Positions 47,430 to 59,085 of a stretch of 64,000 nucleotides of DNA are shown in pieces. How positions within the stretch are numbered: the stretch's first letter is position 1; every line of letters begins with the position of its first letter. Source of the stretch: Calliopum simillimum (taxonomy: Eukaryota > Arthropoda > Insecta > Diptera > Lauxaniidae); the NCBI GenBank assembly GCA_951812925.1, contig OX638370.1, positions 108,824,897 through 108,888,896 on the forward strand, in the 5' to 3' direction. The notes beneath the pieces are model-generated. The model made no database searches. It worked only from the letters and a program-made list of their open reading frames with translations, and was not told the DNA's origin. A program made the position numbers and the translations under genes.

Positions 47430-47832
47430 ATTTCAAGGAATAAAGTAAAAGTTTATTGATACTATTTGTTTTTATGGACTTATGTATTACAATTTTTTTA
47501 TATATTTTATACAATATTTTTCTATAAAGTTATTTTAAACCAATAACGTTTAACCCAAAATTGCTATGAACTATATATTTTATACCAAAATTGTAATAAA
47601 TTTTATACCAAAATTGTATAAAAACTTTTGACAAAACATCCCGTCATCAAATAAACACAAAATTTAGCATTTGTGGAAAAATCATTTAACGCAGCAGTTC
47701 GGAGTGAAAATTGTTAAAAATAAAAAAATTCAAAGGAAAGAAATGCTAGAAAATAAAGCATAAGTACGAAATGTGAGTAAAATAAAAAGACTGAGTGGTA
47801 TAAAAAAGTGTTAAAGTTAAAAATGAAGAAAA

Positions 47833-49323
47833 ACTAGTAAGGGTGTAACCTTTGGCCTGGCCAAACATTAAATACCCTACACTGCAGTATTTTGAAAATT
47901 TTGCTTTTATGGGAGGTGCCACGCCCTCTTGTCCGAATTCACCCAGTTTTTGCTCAAAGCTTGCATTTATGGTACTTGATGTCTAAGTGAAATTTAGTTG
48001 GATTATCCCAAAAAACGTTGTCAGTATAGCATTTTGAAGCTTTTGCTTATATGGGAAGTACCACACTCACTTGTCCGAGTTCGTCCAGTTTTGGCGCAGA
48101 GCGTGCATTTATAGTCTTTTGCTTACATGGGAGATGCCATGCCCTCTTACCCGATTTCTGCCACTTTTCACTAAGAGCTTGCATTTATAGTTTTTAGTGT
48201 CTGATTATCTCCAAGAACCCTTTCAGTATAGGGTTTCGAAGCTTTTGCTTGTATGGGAGGTGCCACGCCCTCTTGTCCAATTTCGCCCGGTTTTTTCTCA
48301 GAGCTTGCGCTTACAATTCGTAGTATTTATTTTAGTTGCATTGTCGTGAAAAATACTCCTTAAGTTGAGTTGCATTTTGAATATAGTTTTCGTATGGGGG
48401 GCGGTAGGCGTATCCAACCGATTTCGCTCATTTTCAATCCCTCGAGTTAGCTTTTACGGTAAAGCCACTGTAAATAATTCCATGGAATTATCTTGCTTAT
48501 TTTTCCCGTAAATAATATTTCCACAGACATACAGACAGACCCCCAGTCAGCCAGCCAGCCAGCCAGACAGACGGACATGGCTATATTGACTCAGGAGGTG
48601 ACGCTGATCAAGAACATATATACTTTTCTATATCTGCCACGCTTACTTCTCTGCGTTACAAACGGAAGGACAAAGTGAATATACCCTGAGTGTATGGCAA
48701 GGGTGTCAGCATAGAACAAAAATGAGCCGATTTTGACTCGACCAACAACATCAATATTTCTGTTCAACAATCACAGAAATAATTTTTGTTGTTTTTTTTT
48801 CACGCTCGTCAAAATTTCGCGTTTTTGTTGTTTTTTTTGCGTACACAAAATCGAACTCGAACCAATTTAAAACAACAACAACGACTACGTCGCATCAAAA
48901 ACAAAAACAACAAACAATCTGGGTATTAATGCGTTGATACGTAGTTGCAAAAATGCAAGTCTTGTACGCACTAACGCCTGAGCGTTCAATGTGAATATTT
49001 CCATCTCGAGAAACTGCAGAAGTAGTGCGAAATTTTCGGCAATGTACAAATGTCAAACTTTCGCAAGTCGCACTTCCGCAACGACGCAAGAGCATTGCGC
49101 ATCAACGCATGAATACCCCTACTTTTTGTGTGTGTCCTAGTTCTTAGAAATTTTTAAAAGTGTTGAAATATTATTGTTGTTGAAAAAACAAAAAAAAATG
49201 TTTTTGTTTGTTGTAATTCGAATTTGAAGTTGTTGTAAAAGCGAAAATTTTGCGCTGACTGCGCTGCATGCGCTTGGCTCAGTGATTTAAAAACGCTGAC
49301 ACCTTTGGTGTAGGGTATAAAAA
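47833..49323 (+). mobile_element. Non-autonomous repeat family T, copy 3, with a nested insertion
   Basis: It starts ACTAGTAAGG and TACCCTACAC and ends GGTGTAGGGTATAAAA. Four internal units of about 75-145 bp begin at GGGAGGTGCCACGCCC-like phrases near 47911, 48053, 48129 and 48255. Its 3' end is split by the element at 48698-49307. Flanking AAAAA on both sides is compatible with a short A-rich target duplication. Confidence 0.75.
48698..49307. mobile_element. 610-bp hAT-like non-autonomous element
   Basis: The ends CAAGGGTGTCAGC and GCTGACACCTTTG are inverted with one mismatch. GTGTATGG before and GTGTAGGG after are an 8-bp target duplication with one change. Ends of CARRGGTGTCA type with an 8-bp duplication are typical of hAT elements. 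The interior contains GTT/AAC runs and GC-richer sequence but no transposase. Confidence 0.75.
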
Positions 49324-49876
49324 TATGTAGTGTCTGTGTTTTGCCTTCGATTATACAATTTTCTCATTACAAAACGAAGTTAGAGAAAAATAACAAAATG
49401 TACATTTATGCTTCAAGGAAATATGTTATTGAAAATTTTTTTTATAATTTATATAGTTTGTTTCTCTTAAAATGCATAAACATGTAATTATTGTAAGATA
49501 TTTTTTATTATGGAATTTATACTGCCTTAGTATCAATATCATTATTTAATTCTGATGTGTTTATTCGAAAATTATGTAAAATTGTTTTATGTAGCACAAT
49601 ATGAATTTTATATAAAATGGTTTAAAATACTTTCATATGAATTTTTATATAAAATTCATGCAAAAATAGTATAAATTGTCTTAATACTTTATTTGTATAA
49701 AATTTATACAAAAATAGTGTAAATTGTATTAATACTTTATTTGTATAAATTTTTTACGCACACAAGTATAAACGGTTTGTATACCAAGTTGTAGCATAGA
49801 TTTTATACCAAATTTGGTGCGGATTTTTATACATTCCAATTTGGTTTGAATTTTACACCCAAATTATTTGCTGCGT

Positions 49877-50264
49877 AGAAAATGACAAAAGTTTATTGAA
49901 CCAAATGGCACATTTTAGTTTAAATAAGTTTACTTAAAATATAAATGAAATTAATTTCACTTGTAAGAAAAAAGAAAGAAAAATAGCACCAACTCTTTAC
50001 ATTTCCTACTCAATATTTGTAGTTTTGTCGCGCACAACGCAGCATCATTGTTGTTATCACTTTAAACCGACAAGTGTTTTAACATTTATGTAAGTAAACA
50101 TAGCGCTGTTAACTCATTAAACTTAAATAACAGAAAATGCAAGCGACAGAATGTAACTAACATTCATCTTAAGATAAAGTAAATTTTACACGATCATAGC
50201 CACATTAAGCAACAGCATCAACAGCAACAGCAGCAATGGCCATTACCAGCAGACTGGCTGAATA
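49877..50264. other. Gene-free stretch
   Basis: No gene or element is recognised between E copy 2 and the Tc1 derivative. CAGCAA repeats occupy about 50213-50240. Confidence 0.5.
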
Positions 50265-51177
50265 CAGTCTGTTAAATAAGAGCGTGGTCATTGTTGTGAG
50301 AAAATGAAAATACCCATTGCGAAAATTCTTTTTAATACTGATTAATTTGATCGAAAACTTCAATGCAAATACATTAATAGCAGGTCCAATCACCCCCAGC
50401 ATCAATTATAGCTTGACATCTTCGCGACATACTTTGAACAAGATTTTGCGCATACTCTTCTGAAAACGACCTCCAAATTTTGAGAATGCGTCGAACCAGC
50501 TGTTTCAAGTTGCAGGGTCGGTTTTTCCAGGCATGCCTGATGATAGGAAAGGCCCAAAAAGAGGATTCATCAGTGAAGATAACGTTGCCCCAGTCACGAT
50601 CCAAATTGTCTTTGGCCCATTCAAGACGTTTTTGGACATGTTTTTCACTGAGCATCGGTTTTTGCAAAGTACTTCGGTATTTCACACTATTTGCAATCAA
50701 ATGATTACGAATAGTTCCGTGGGAGATATTCAAACCTTTTTGGGACAATTTCGAAGCACCTTCACGCAAAGTTAATGTTGGATTTTTCGAAAATAGAGCA
50801 CAGATCAGTTTTTCCTGTTTTTCCGTCACTACACCGACAGACCCGCGATTTGGGAAGTCATCGACATTTTTTTCTTCTTTGAAGCGATTCACCCACTTAC
50901 TCACAAACTGTTTCGACTTTTGCATATACTTCGCAGCCGCCGCTTGGGTCATTTTGGGACCTTTGGGGTGCAAACACAAAAAAACGGCTTCAAAGCGCGA
51001 CGCGTACGCGGTACTCATTTTGGAAAAATGCTGAGAACGCATTGAAAAGAGTGGTCAGCTGATTCACTTTCACGAAGCATGAAGGACAATACTGCCCTCT
51101 GTGTGAGAAAAAATAATTACAGCATTATACTTTACCGATCGCGAGTAATCGTGACCACGCTCTTATTTAACAGACTG
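50265..51177 (-). mobile_element. Internally deleted Tc1-like element (913 bp)
   Basis: Terminal inverted repeats are identical over 26 nt, beginning CAGTCTGTTAAATAAGAGCG at 50265 and mirrored up to 51177. TA flanks both ends (50263-50264, 51178-51179). It encodes a fused, internally deleted transposase. Full-length relatives are about 1.6 kb. Intact ends mean it could in principle still be moved by a full-length relative. Confidence 0.9.
50374..51042 (-). pseudogene. Tc1-like transposase with internal deletion
   Basis: The N-terminal half is intact: AAAAKYMQKSKQFVSKWVNR (helix-turn-helix), KNPTLTLREGASKLSQKG (second DNA-binding half), then NVIFTDESSFWAFPIIRHAW with the first catalytic Asp. 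The sequence then jumps to NLKQLVRRILKIWRSFSEEY and MSRRCQAIIDAGGDW, the C-terminal tail. The second Asp and the catalytic Glu, about 120 residues, are missing. The frame remains open across the deletion. A DNA-binding but non-catalytic product could in theory act as a repressor; this is speculation. Confidence 0.88.
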
Positions 51178-51299
51178 TAGCTCTGCTACTTCCACTGTTA
51201 AGTGTTTCGCGCTATCTTTAGCATTTTCACTATTTCTACGATTCGTAGACGATCGACCACAACGAAGACGTCGGTCGATTTCTATGGGAAAACTTTTGT

Positions 51300-51410
51300 T
51301 GGCTGCTGCTTGGCTTCAATGAATGAGCGAGCGAATGGCTCTAACGAAGTGGCCGCCTAACGTTTGGCTGTGCATTCAGTTCAACGACGGCGACCTTGAT
51401 GGACACGAAG
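51300..51410 (+). promoter_or_regulatory. Possible core promoter with initiator at 51376
   Basis: TGCATTCAGTTCAACG contains the fly initiator TCAGTT. A DPE-like GGACA lies at +24 to +28, about 4 nt short of the usual +28 start, which weakens the match. There is no TATA box. The region 51190-51450 is GC-richer with many CGA/ACG words, unlike its surroundings. Confidence 0.3.
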
Positions 51411-52756
51411 CGCAAAATGTGCTCCGCGCATCTATGAGTTACAAGACATTAAAGAAAAGAAAAAGAAGAAGAAGTTTAAAGTGAAGTGAAGTTAAAAAAA
51501 AAAAAAAAAATTGTGTTGCATAGATTTTTTATTGGAGCAAAAAAAAAAAAAAACAGAAGAAAAAAGTGGCGCTTTTTTGTGGTGCGCAAAAGAAAAACAA
51601 CAGTGAAAAGTGAAATTTCCATAGCGATGAACGAAAGAAAAAGGTTCGAATATTTGTAATAAATATCTAAAAGATACAAATATTTTTTTTTTTGTGAAAT
51701 AAAACAACAACTTTCGCTTAAAACTCGTTAAGATTTTGCTTGGTTTTTTCCTTGTTTTCGAGAACACAAAAATCTCCTTTTCCATACAAAATACTAAAGC
51801 TCAACAAAAGCAACTTTGCGATACGTATCTGTTAGTTTGCCGGCAAACGAAAAAAAGTAAACATTCTATTAGCTGCATTCATGTGATTCAAACACTGTGC
51901 TATAGCTCGAAAACTAAACAACAGAAACTTCCGCTAAATTGCGTGAGCACGCTTTCGTTTGTGTTTGTGCTGGTATCCGCTAGATAGATAGATATTCGCG
52001 TTCTTTGCAATAGATAGCTCAGCGCATAATTAATTGTGAGAATTTTTTCATTTTTCATAGATACGTCGACAATTGTGTGTTCTTTTTCATTTTATACTTT
52101 ATCGCTATATTTATTGCAGTGTATTTGTAACTACTAGATACATATGTGTAAAGCGCAATGAAATGTTTGAATTCTTTTTTCTGTTTTTGCAATAATTTTA
52201 AATATATACCGTTAATTATGCAGCAAATATCAACATTAAATCTACATTGTCGCTGTATCTCAGCGTTTGTGTATGTGTGTTAAAAAATATCGCGTGCTTT
52301 TACCAATGTTTTTTTTTCGTATCTCATAGATGTACGATTTATAAAAAGGGCAACAGTTGTTAAATATAAATGAATGAATTGTGAATTTACAACTAAAAAC
52401 TACACTATGCTAAAAATTTCATGCTCTTAATTACACTGTGAAAAAAAAATACACTATAAAAAAATTACTAAAAACATTTGAAGTTTTCTTTGTTGCCACC
52501 TTGACTTACATACATACGAGTATATATTTCATCTTTCGGTTGTGTAGCGTAAAATACAATAATAACAAAAAACTACAACTTTTCCTACAAGTCAGTTGTT
52601 TTTGGTTTCCTTCCTGCATCAACACTTCAACATCATCATCGCCATCATCATCATCTGATTAGCAACATTTTTTTGTTTTGTGTCGTTGTTGTAACTCCTA
52701 CTTGTGTTGCTGCTGCTACCAACAATTTTATCTCCATACTCTTGGGTAATTAAAAG
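51378..52756 (+). other. Possible non-coding first exon (5' UTR) ending in a strong donor
   Basis: From the initiator to AAAAG|GTGAGTTT at 52757 the sequence has purine runs and CAT/AAC microsatellites and no long frame, as often seen in long 5' UTR exons of fly developmental or neuronal genes. The coding exons would lie beyond this window. This is inference from an initiator-like motif and a donor only. Confidence 0.25.
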
Positions 52757-54129
52757 GTGAGTTTAACAGCTGCCTGCTTTTTTTTTTAACTGCATTAACA
52801 TTTAATTAGTGTGTTAAAAAATTACGTATTAGTTGTGAAAATAATTTGTTTTTAATTACAAAGTTTTTAATTTTTTTTTTAATATTTTTCATTTGGAATA
52901 AGATATTTTTTTTTTCCCTAATAAGCTCATAAGTTGTTTTAAACTAATTTTTTTATAACCTCAGATTTACAGATCTTGTTTTTTATCTGTGTTAGTTGTT
53001 AGGTAATATGTTTATATTTAATGGGACAAATGTACAAGTTTTTGTGCTCAAATGAAATTTAGCTCCCAAAGACCGATTTTAAGGACATTTTTATTTAGTT
53101 TTTACTAGATAGAAACAGTTGTTTTTTATGGTAGTACATACTGTTATAAAAAGGTTTTTTTTCCAAATAAAACGGTTAAAATTTTATAAAAATTAAAGAA
53201 AAAATTTTCAGCTTATACACCAAAGTCACATTTTAGTTAAGAGTTCATACCAGATCGCCACTTTTTGAAGGATTTTAATTAATTTAGAAAAAAAAAAATC
53301 TGTTTAAATTTTTCTAAACTTCGAAGTTTTATTTTACTTACATAATTTTAATTTCTCACAAATGTTATCAAAATTTCTATCAACAGCTTATAATAATTCA
53401 AAGGACTTTCTGTGAATATGAAAAGTGCTTTGAAGAAAATATCCCAAAATATTATGACGACAAACACTTTCAAAGAATATGCTAATACATTTGTTTTATG
53501 TAAATTTGGCCACACTTTTAAAAAAATATGACAAAACATAGCAAAATTTTTTTAAAAACTACACCCAAAAATCGAGTAAAGCTTTTTAGTTGTGTGCGAA
53601 ATTGAGCACAAAAGCCTTCGAAAAAAATATTTTGTATTATAGATGGATGCAAAAAAAAAAAACAGTTTTCGAAACTCCACGGTTACGCCCAAAAATCTGA
53701 ATGAGGCTGTCAAAAAAGTAAGCTGGGCTTTTTTTTAATAAATAAATATATAGAAATAAAAGAGCAATGGTACAAAATTATGACCCCGGTAGTCTTGAAA
53801 TCAGTGGCTCAAATTGTTTTTATATAAATGGTGAACATAGATAAGGAGATGGTGGCAATTTTGGTATGTGATTAAATTGTCGATGATACTTACATGTTAA
53901 GGACTGCGATCGATAAAATTGTCCAATACAAAATTCAAAACATCTCAGGAACTAGTGCTTCTATTTTAAAAATTAAATTAAATTTTCAACCGATTATTAC
54001 CATTTTTATTAAGTATCTACAATTTCAATATTTTTTTTTTTTTCTTGTAAAAATTTTGTATTTTTTCTGGCTTTTTAAGGATTTTATCGTATTATTTGAT
54101 ACCATTCTAGCTGCTGAACACCACTTTCC
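52757..54129. other. Gene-free AT-rich stretch
   Basis: No gene is supported. Frames near 53348-54133 are AT-rich shadows. Confidence 0.45.
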
Positions 54130-54480
54130 TTAAAAATTTTTAGCATCCTTGGCTACTTTTTTTGTTGTCTTTATCTCCTTTTGGACCAAAGCCCAGTATC
54201 TTTCAATTGGCCTGAGTTCTGGATAGTTTGGCGGATTTGCTTCACGAGGCAAAAAAAATCACATTATTTTTTGAATACCTCTCCAAGGCTTTTTTTATTA
54301 TAATGACAAGATGCTTTGTCTGGCTAAAAGAAAGTGGAAACCTCATCCTCTCATAGGAAAGGCTTAATTCTCTTTTTCCAAGCATTCCTTAATATAAAAT
54401 TCGAAATCTGTTATTCCATTGCTTCTTTTGCCACAACTGCAGATTGCTTTCCAAAACAAGAAATTTAGCGGAAATCTTGA
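54130..54480 (-). pseudogene. DD37E-type (Tc1/mariner) transposase remnant
   Basis: Minus-strand pieces read NFLFWKAICSCGKRSN, YIKECLEKE, then after frameshifts KNNVIF, PREANPPNYPELRPIERYWA and LVQKEIKTTKKVAKDAK. The NPPN-PELRPIERFWA signature is typical of the insect ITmD37E/DD37E transposases. The spacing of the expected Asp (in a Trp-Pro-Asp context, here disrupted) to the Glu of RPIER is about 37 residues. Stops and frameshifts make it inactive. N-terminal parts and terminal repeats were not found. Confidence 0.65.
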
Positions 54481-56052
54481 CTCTTGACAAAAAATACATG
54501 TACCATTAAAAAACAAGAAAGTTACAAAATTAAATATCTAGTAACCTCAAAAAACCAGAAGCAGAACAACAACAAATTGAAAAGAAAACAACAAACGAAA
54601 AACAAATGCCAAAAGTTTGTAGTCAAAATGGAAGTAAAAAAGAAGAAGTCAGTCAGAACCTTTTGACCTTAATTAACACAAGACACAAAAATTTTAAATT
54701 AGACTCAAGCGTAAAAAAATAGAAAAAAATGTAACGCGTTGCAACAACAGCGCAATTAAATTTATTTGCCTTTTTAACGCGCAGTCGCCGCTGCTGCTGC
54801 TGCTTCTTTAGTTCACCTAAAATGCCACTTGTTCCAGTAACCGCGCTAAAATGCAAAGCACTTGAGGCTTAAAAGCTGAATACTAAGTGGCAGCACACGC
54901 ATTTATGCTGCAGCACTTAAACGCGTTACGAAAGCATGCTATCTATTTTTCGCTAGTGGTATCTTTAAGATAAAAATCAAACAGCAAATTCAATTGGTAC
55001 AAAAATAAACACCTTTTGGGTTAAAATCTCAACCAAAATGAAAAAAGAAAAAAAAAGTGCCAGAAATTAAGACAAAAAAAAAAAAAAACACTTTTACGCT
55101 TTGCAATTAAAAGCCGCGCGGCAAATCGAGGCTAAATCAACAAACAACAAACTTTTCGTTTTTGTACTATTTTGTAAATTGCGTCAAATGACCAAAAGAT
55201 ACAACACAATCTCGCGAATACGCAGCTCGGTTAATTAAAACTTGCAAGTGTTGTTGCTGTTGTTGCTGGGCCGCAAGCGGCAACTGCTGCATTTAAACTT
55301 AAAATCTTTAATTGTGCCACTTAAAATGAATTTGTTTTTGCTTTTTTCAATTTCGTTCAAGTTGTGCCGCGCGTATTTCATGAATTGGTTTGGTCTTAAG
55401 ATTGAAATTAAACTAATCAGACCATTAAGTTGAGCGAACTATGGCGAGCGCGCCGTATGCACATGTTATGAGATACTTTCGTATTTACAAAATTCAACAC
55501 TTTCATATGCAGTGCATTTGGTTAGATAAAATATTTACGAAATTTTGAAATTAAGCAAAGTTTACGCACCGTTTTTTTTTTTTAAGTTTTTGCATATTCA
55601 TGAGTGGTAAGAAAATTGTATCTTTTTTTGTATTTTTGCTCTGCAAGTAAAAATTAGCGCTGTATGATAGATTGCTTTATGCATGCCAAATGGCTTTTAG
55701 CAACGCAAAATGGTTATTTTCCATTTCGAAATACAAATTTTATGAAGAAATATCGTGCTGAATTACCCATTTTGGTATAAGCTACTGTTTCAACTTCTTA
55801 ATGCAGTTGTAGACCAGATAAAGTTGATGCCAATGCATTTATTTGAGTCTCGGAGTACCTTTGGACCATGTTCACAGAATAATATACATAGGCTGAAAAT
55901 GCAAACTTTTTATTTATGGTATGTTAAAAGTATTATACCACATTTTAACCTAATAAGAAAATGACTATTTTGTCGCATAAGATTTTGTTTCTTTTTTATT
56001 GCATGAAAGATTAATATGCATGCGATATTTTAGTCTTGTACAACTTCTCCAA
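54481..56052. other. Gene-free stretch
   Basis: No gene is supported. A GCTGCTGCTGCTGC run is at 54787-54804 and a GTTGTTGCTGTTGTTGC run at 55251-55267; the 54880-55440 part is somewhat GC-richer. Confidence 0.4.
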
Positions 56053-56342
56053 CAGTCTTGGCCAAAGGTGTTAAGCACCCCACAATTAACTACTGATTTT
56101 CTAATTTTTTTACTTCTTGGAGTACTAAATTAAAAAACATTGACCAATAAAAAGGCGAAAAAACTGAGCCTTTTGTTTTAGGTCACCATTTTTTTTATGA
56201 TCTTAAAAAAATGCCACTTATTGTTTTATATATTGGTTAATAAACTCGGCATTGTATTTATGATAGCATTTATTTATTTCCACTTTTATAAAAACATGCA
56301 TTATGCATTGTTTGGGGTGCCTCATACTTTTGGCCAAGGCTG
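56053..56342. mobile_element. 290-bp Tc1-type MITE
   Basis: The left end CAGTCTTGGCCAAAGGTGTT and CACCCC are mirrored by GGGGTGCCTCATACTTTTGG and CCAAGGCTG at the right. TA follows at 56343-56344; the left flank is AA, so one side of the expected TA pair has changed. There is no coding frame. Ends of CAGYCTTGGCCAAA type are common in Tc1-like elements. Confidence 0.7.
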
Positions 56343-56511
56343 TACATATCAGAAATTATAGCTCTAAATGAAATTAAATCGTTTAAAAAACTATCACTTA
56401 AACTTAGTAAAATTGCACATGGCTTTCAAGTTGCATGCGACAATAATTATTAAACTCTTTTTGGCACTTATCGTCAGTTGTCAATAAATTTTTGAGGTGT
56501 GGAATTTAGAA

Positions 56512-57510
56512 ATGCCTAGAGGCAAGGAATTTACAGAATCCGAAAAAAAAATAATTTTGTATGTGCATAATGAAGGTCGACCAAACCAATATATTGCAGA
56601 GATGTTTAATCGATGCACTTCCGCAATATGAACAGTCATAAAACAAATGAAAGAACGAAATTCTCTCGAAAATTTGCAACGTACCAGCCGCCCAAAATTA
56701 TTATTAATACGAGAGGAGAGGGAAATCTTGAAAAAGAACAGGCAGAACCCGCATGTTTCAGCTCCAAAGATCAATAACGAGCTAAAGACAGCACTACATT
56801 CAAATGTTTCTGATGAAACAGTGCGCAGAGTGCTTAGAAAGAATAATTTGCACTGTCGAGTGGCAAGAAAAAAGCCAATGATTTCAAAAGTAAATGTTAC
56901 TATGTGCCTTAATTTCGCCTTTACTTATAAAATGAAAACAATTGACTTCTGGGAGAGCGTAATATTCAGTGACGAAAGTAAATTTAATATGTTTGGCTCA
57001 GACGGCCGACGTATGGTGTGGCGAAAGCCTGGAGAAGCCTTGCGACTAAGCAATATATAAAACAACTGTGAAACACGGCGGAAGTTCCGTTATTGTTTGG
57101 GGATGCATGTCAGCCCATGGTGTTGGAAATTTTAAATTCATAGATGGTATAATGGATAAGAAAGTGTATTTGTCAATCTTGAAGGAGAATTTAGAAACTT
57201 CCGCTTAGCTCCTCGATCATTATTATTTCAACAAGATAACTATCCCAAACACACGGCCTGGGACTTCAAAATGTGGATATTGCGTAATACAAAACAACTT
57301 ATAACACCACCACAAAGTCTAGATTTGAACCCTATAGAGAATCTGTACTCGCATCTTGAGGATCGTATAAGAACACACCATATATCATCCAAAACAAGCC
57401 TTCAAAATGCTTTGCAAGAAGAATGGAGTGAAATAACACTAGAATTTTGAAGTAAAATAGTTGAATCGATGACCAACGATTAGCAGTAGTTCAAAGCAAC
57501 AGAGGGTACC
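56512..57510 (+). pseudogene. Decayed Tc1-like (DD34E) transposase
   Basis: It starts MPRGKEFTESEKKIILYVHN, then a stop near 56629, RTSRPKLLLIREEREILKK, DETVRRVLRKNNLHCRVARK, and VIFSDESKFNMFGSDGRR with the first Asp. After a stop and frameshift at 57058 it continues VKHGGSSVIVWGCMS, then after another stop LFQQDNYPKHTAW with the second Asp and SLDLNPIENLYSHL with the Glu. There are 33 residues between the last Asp and Glu (34 is usual). At least three stops or frameshifts disable it. The length is otherwise full. Confidence 0.85.
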
Positions 57511-57773
57511 ACACAAATCACTTAGTTCTTTGCAATTATAGTTATAAGCATGTTATTAACGATATGATTTTCAAAATTCATATACTTTTGTGAAGTAAAT
57601 TTCTTTAGATGTTTCATAAAATGCATAATTACATCAAATATGTAGATTTCTATTTAGTTTTTTGAAATGGAATTTGAAGGTTTAAGTTTACATTAGTATA
57701 ATATCTAATAAATATGTCTGTTTTCCTTATAAACCATGTACAAAACACTGTTTCTTTTCATAGCATTGCAAAA

Positions 57774-57797
57774 TTCACAAACTTTTGTGAGTCAGTG
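57774..57797 (+). repeat. Right terminal inverted repeat of the decayed Tc1 element
   Basis: CACAAACTTTTGTGAGTCAG followed by TG, then TA at 57798-57799. No matching left end exists upstream of 56512. The left terminal repeat may have been lost, perhaps with the arrival of the MITE at 56053. Confidence 0.5.
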
Positions 57798-57799
57798 TA

Positions 57800-59085
57800 A
57801 GTGAGATTTCCAGTTACGTAGTTGTGATTCTGTCAGCCCCATATTGTGTATTTTTCAATGATAACCGTGTTTCATGTCAACCTCAGTAGCTAGACTCCAG
57901 GAAGCAGAAACGATAGATAAACTATAAACTATGATTATATAAAAACAATAAGTCGTACATAGTTGCTGGAATTTGTATAAAATGACAAGCTGCTAAATTT
58001 GATGCATTGCTTATATCTCGCCAATGACTTTGCACTAAGAACTCAGGCACATTGCTGCTGCATTTACTTATATCACACTGCCACTTAATATCATATCATA
58101 GCTATTATTCATTTGATGTCAACAATTATTTATGAAATTGTCATACTTTCAAGAAGCAGGAAGATTAATATCAACACCTATCATCCTCATTAATCAATTA
58201 AGCTCTCCGTATGAAAGCTATGAAAGTGTAACTAAGTAAAAACTCAACGAAAACCAAATTGAAAACTCAACCATCACAGAGAGATGAACATGAAGCACCA
58301 ATGGTCAAAGTATGCAAAGCGTAAAAAATCTCAAATGAAAATTAAAATTAACACAGCCAAAGCCATCGGAAAGAGCAACCATCCAACCACTAGCATCACA
58401 CATTCAGTGCACAGTAGAACCCATTATTAAAACTTCAAGCGCGCACTTTAAGCCAAATGGTTGTAGCCGTGGTAATTGCTGTTGCTGTTGCTGCTGCTAC
58501 AAATTATTTATGCTCATAACTTTTCCTAGTGGTACTCACACATGCTGACTGCGCGGGCAAGTGAGCCCACAGCTCAGGATTCATTCATCCCAACGCTTAT
58601 TAATTATTCACTTGCAATTATTATTTAGCGTGCGCGATGTTCTAAATCCATGCATAAATTACCTGAAGACGACACGCCTCACCCCACACACATATACACT
58701 AACACCCTCCGACACACCAACTGCTCCCCTGTTTGGCCCATCAGCGCTTGATATGTTTATGATTGTCAGCGCTCTGCTTGTTTCTTTCTGCATATGTGCA
58801 ACAGAGACGTCCGTATGTGATTAGCGTTACACTTGACAGATTTTGCTTCATTAACAGCGGCAGCGACTGATTTTGGTGCGATGCGCTGGCATGATGATCA
58901 TCATATTTTTAGATCACGCAGGCGTACTGTGTAAATTGTGAACTGCAGTTTTAGGGTTGGTCAGTAAAGATGTTGCTAATTCGCTATTGTTGCTAAGCTT
59001 TTGCCCGTAATAATTATGTTATTGTAATGATACCCTTTGTTTTGCAAATCGAGTGACCAGACTTGTGCGGTTTTCTATTCAAGTT
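57800..59085. other. Gene-free stretch
   Basis: No gene is supported. A GCTGTTGCTGTTGCTGCTGC run lies near 58480-58498. The 87-codon frame at 58561 has no domain. Confidence 0.4.

Larger units (their letters stand above)
47430..49876. mobile_element. Repeat family E, copy 2, interrupted by family T copy 3
   Basis: The left part (about 47430-47832) and right part (49324-49876) match E copy 1 and together make about 950 bp. The right end reads GGTTTGAATTTTACACCC and TTTGCTGCG. The left terminal repeat is not clear. The T insertion separates the halves. Confidence 0.7.
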
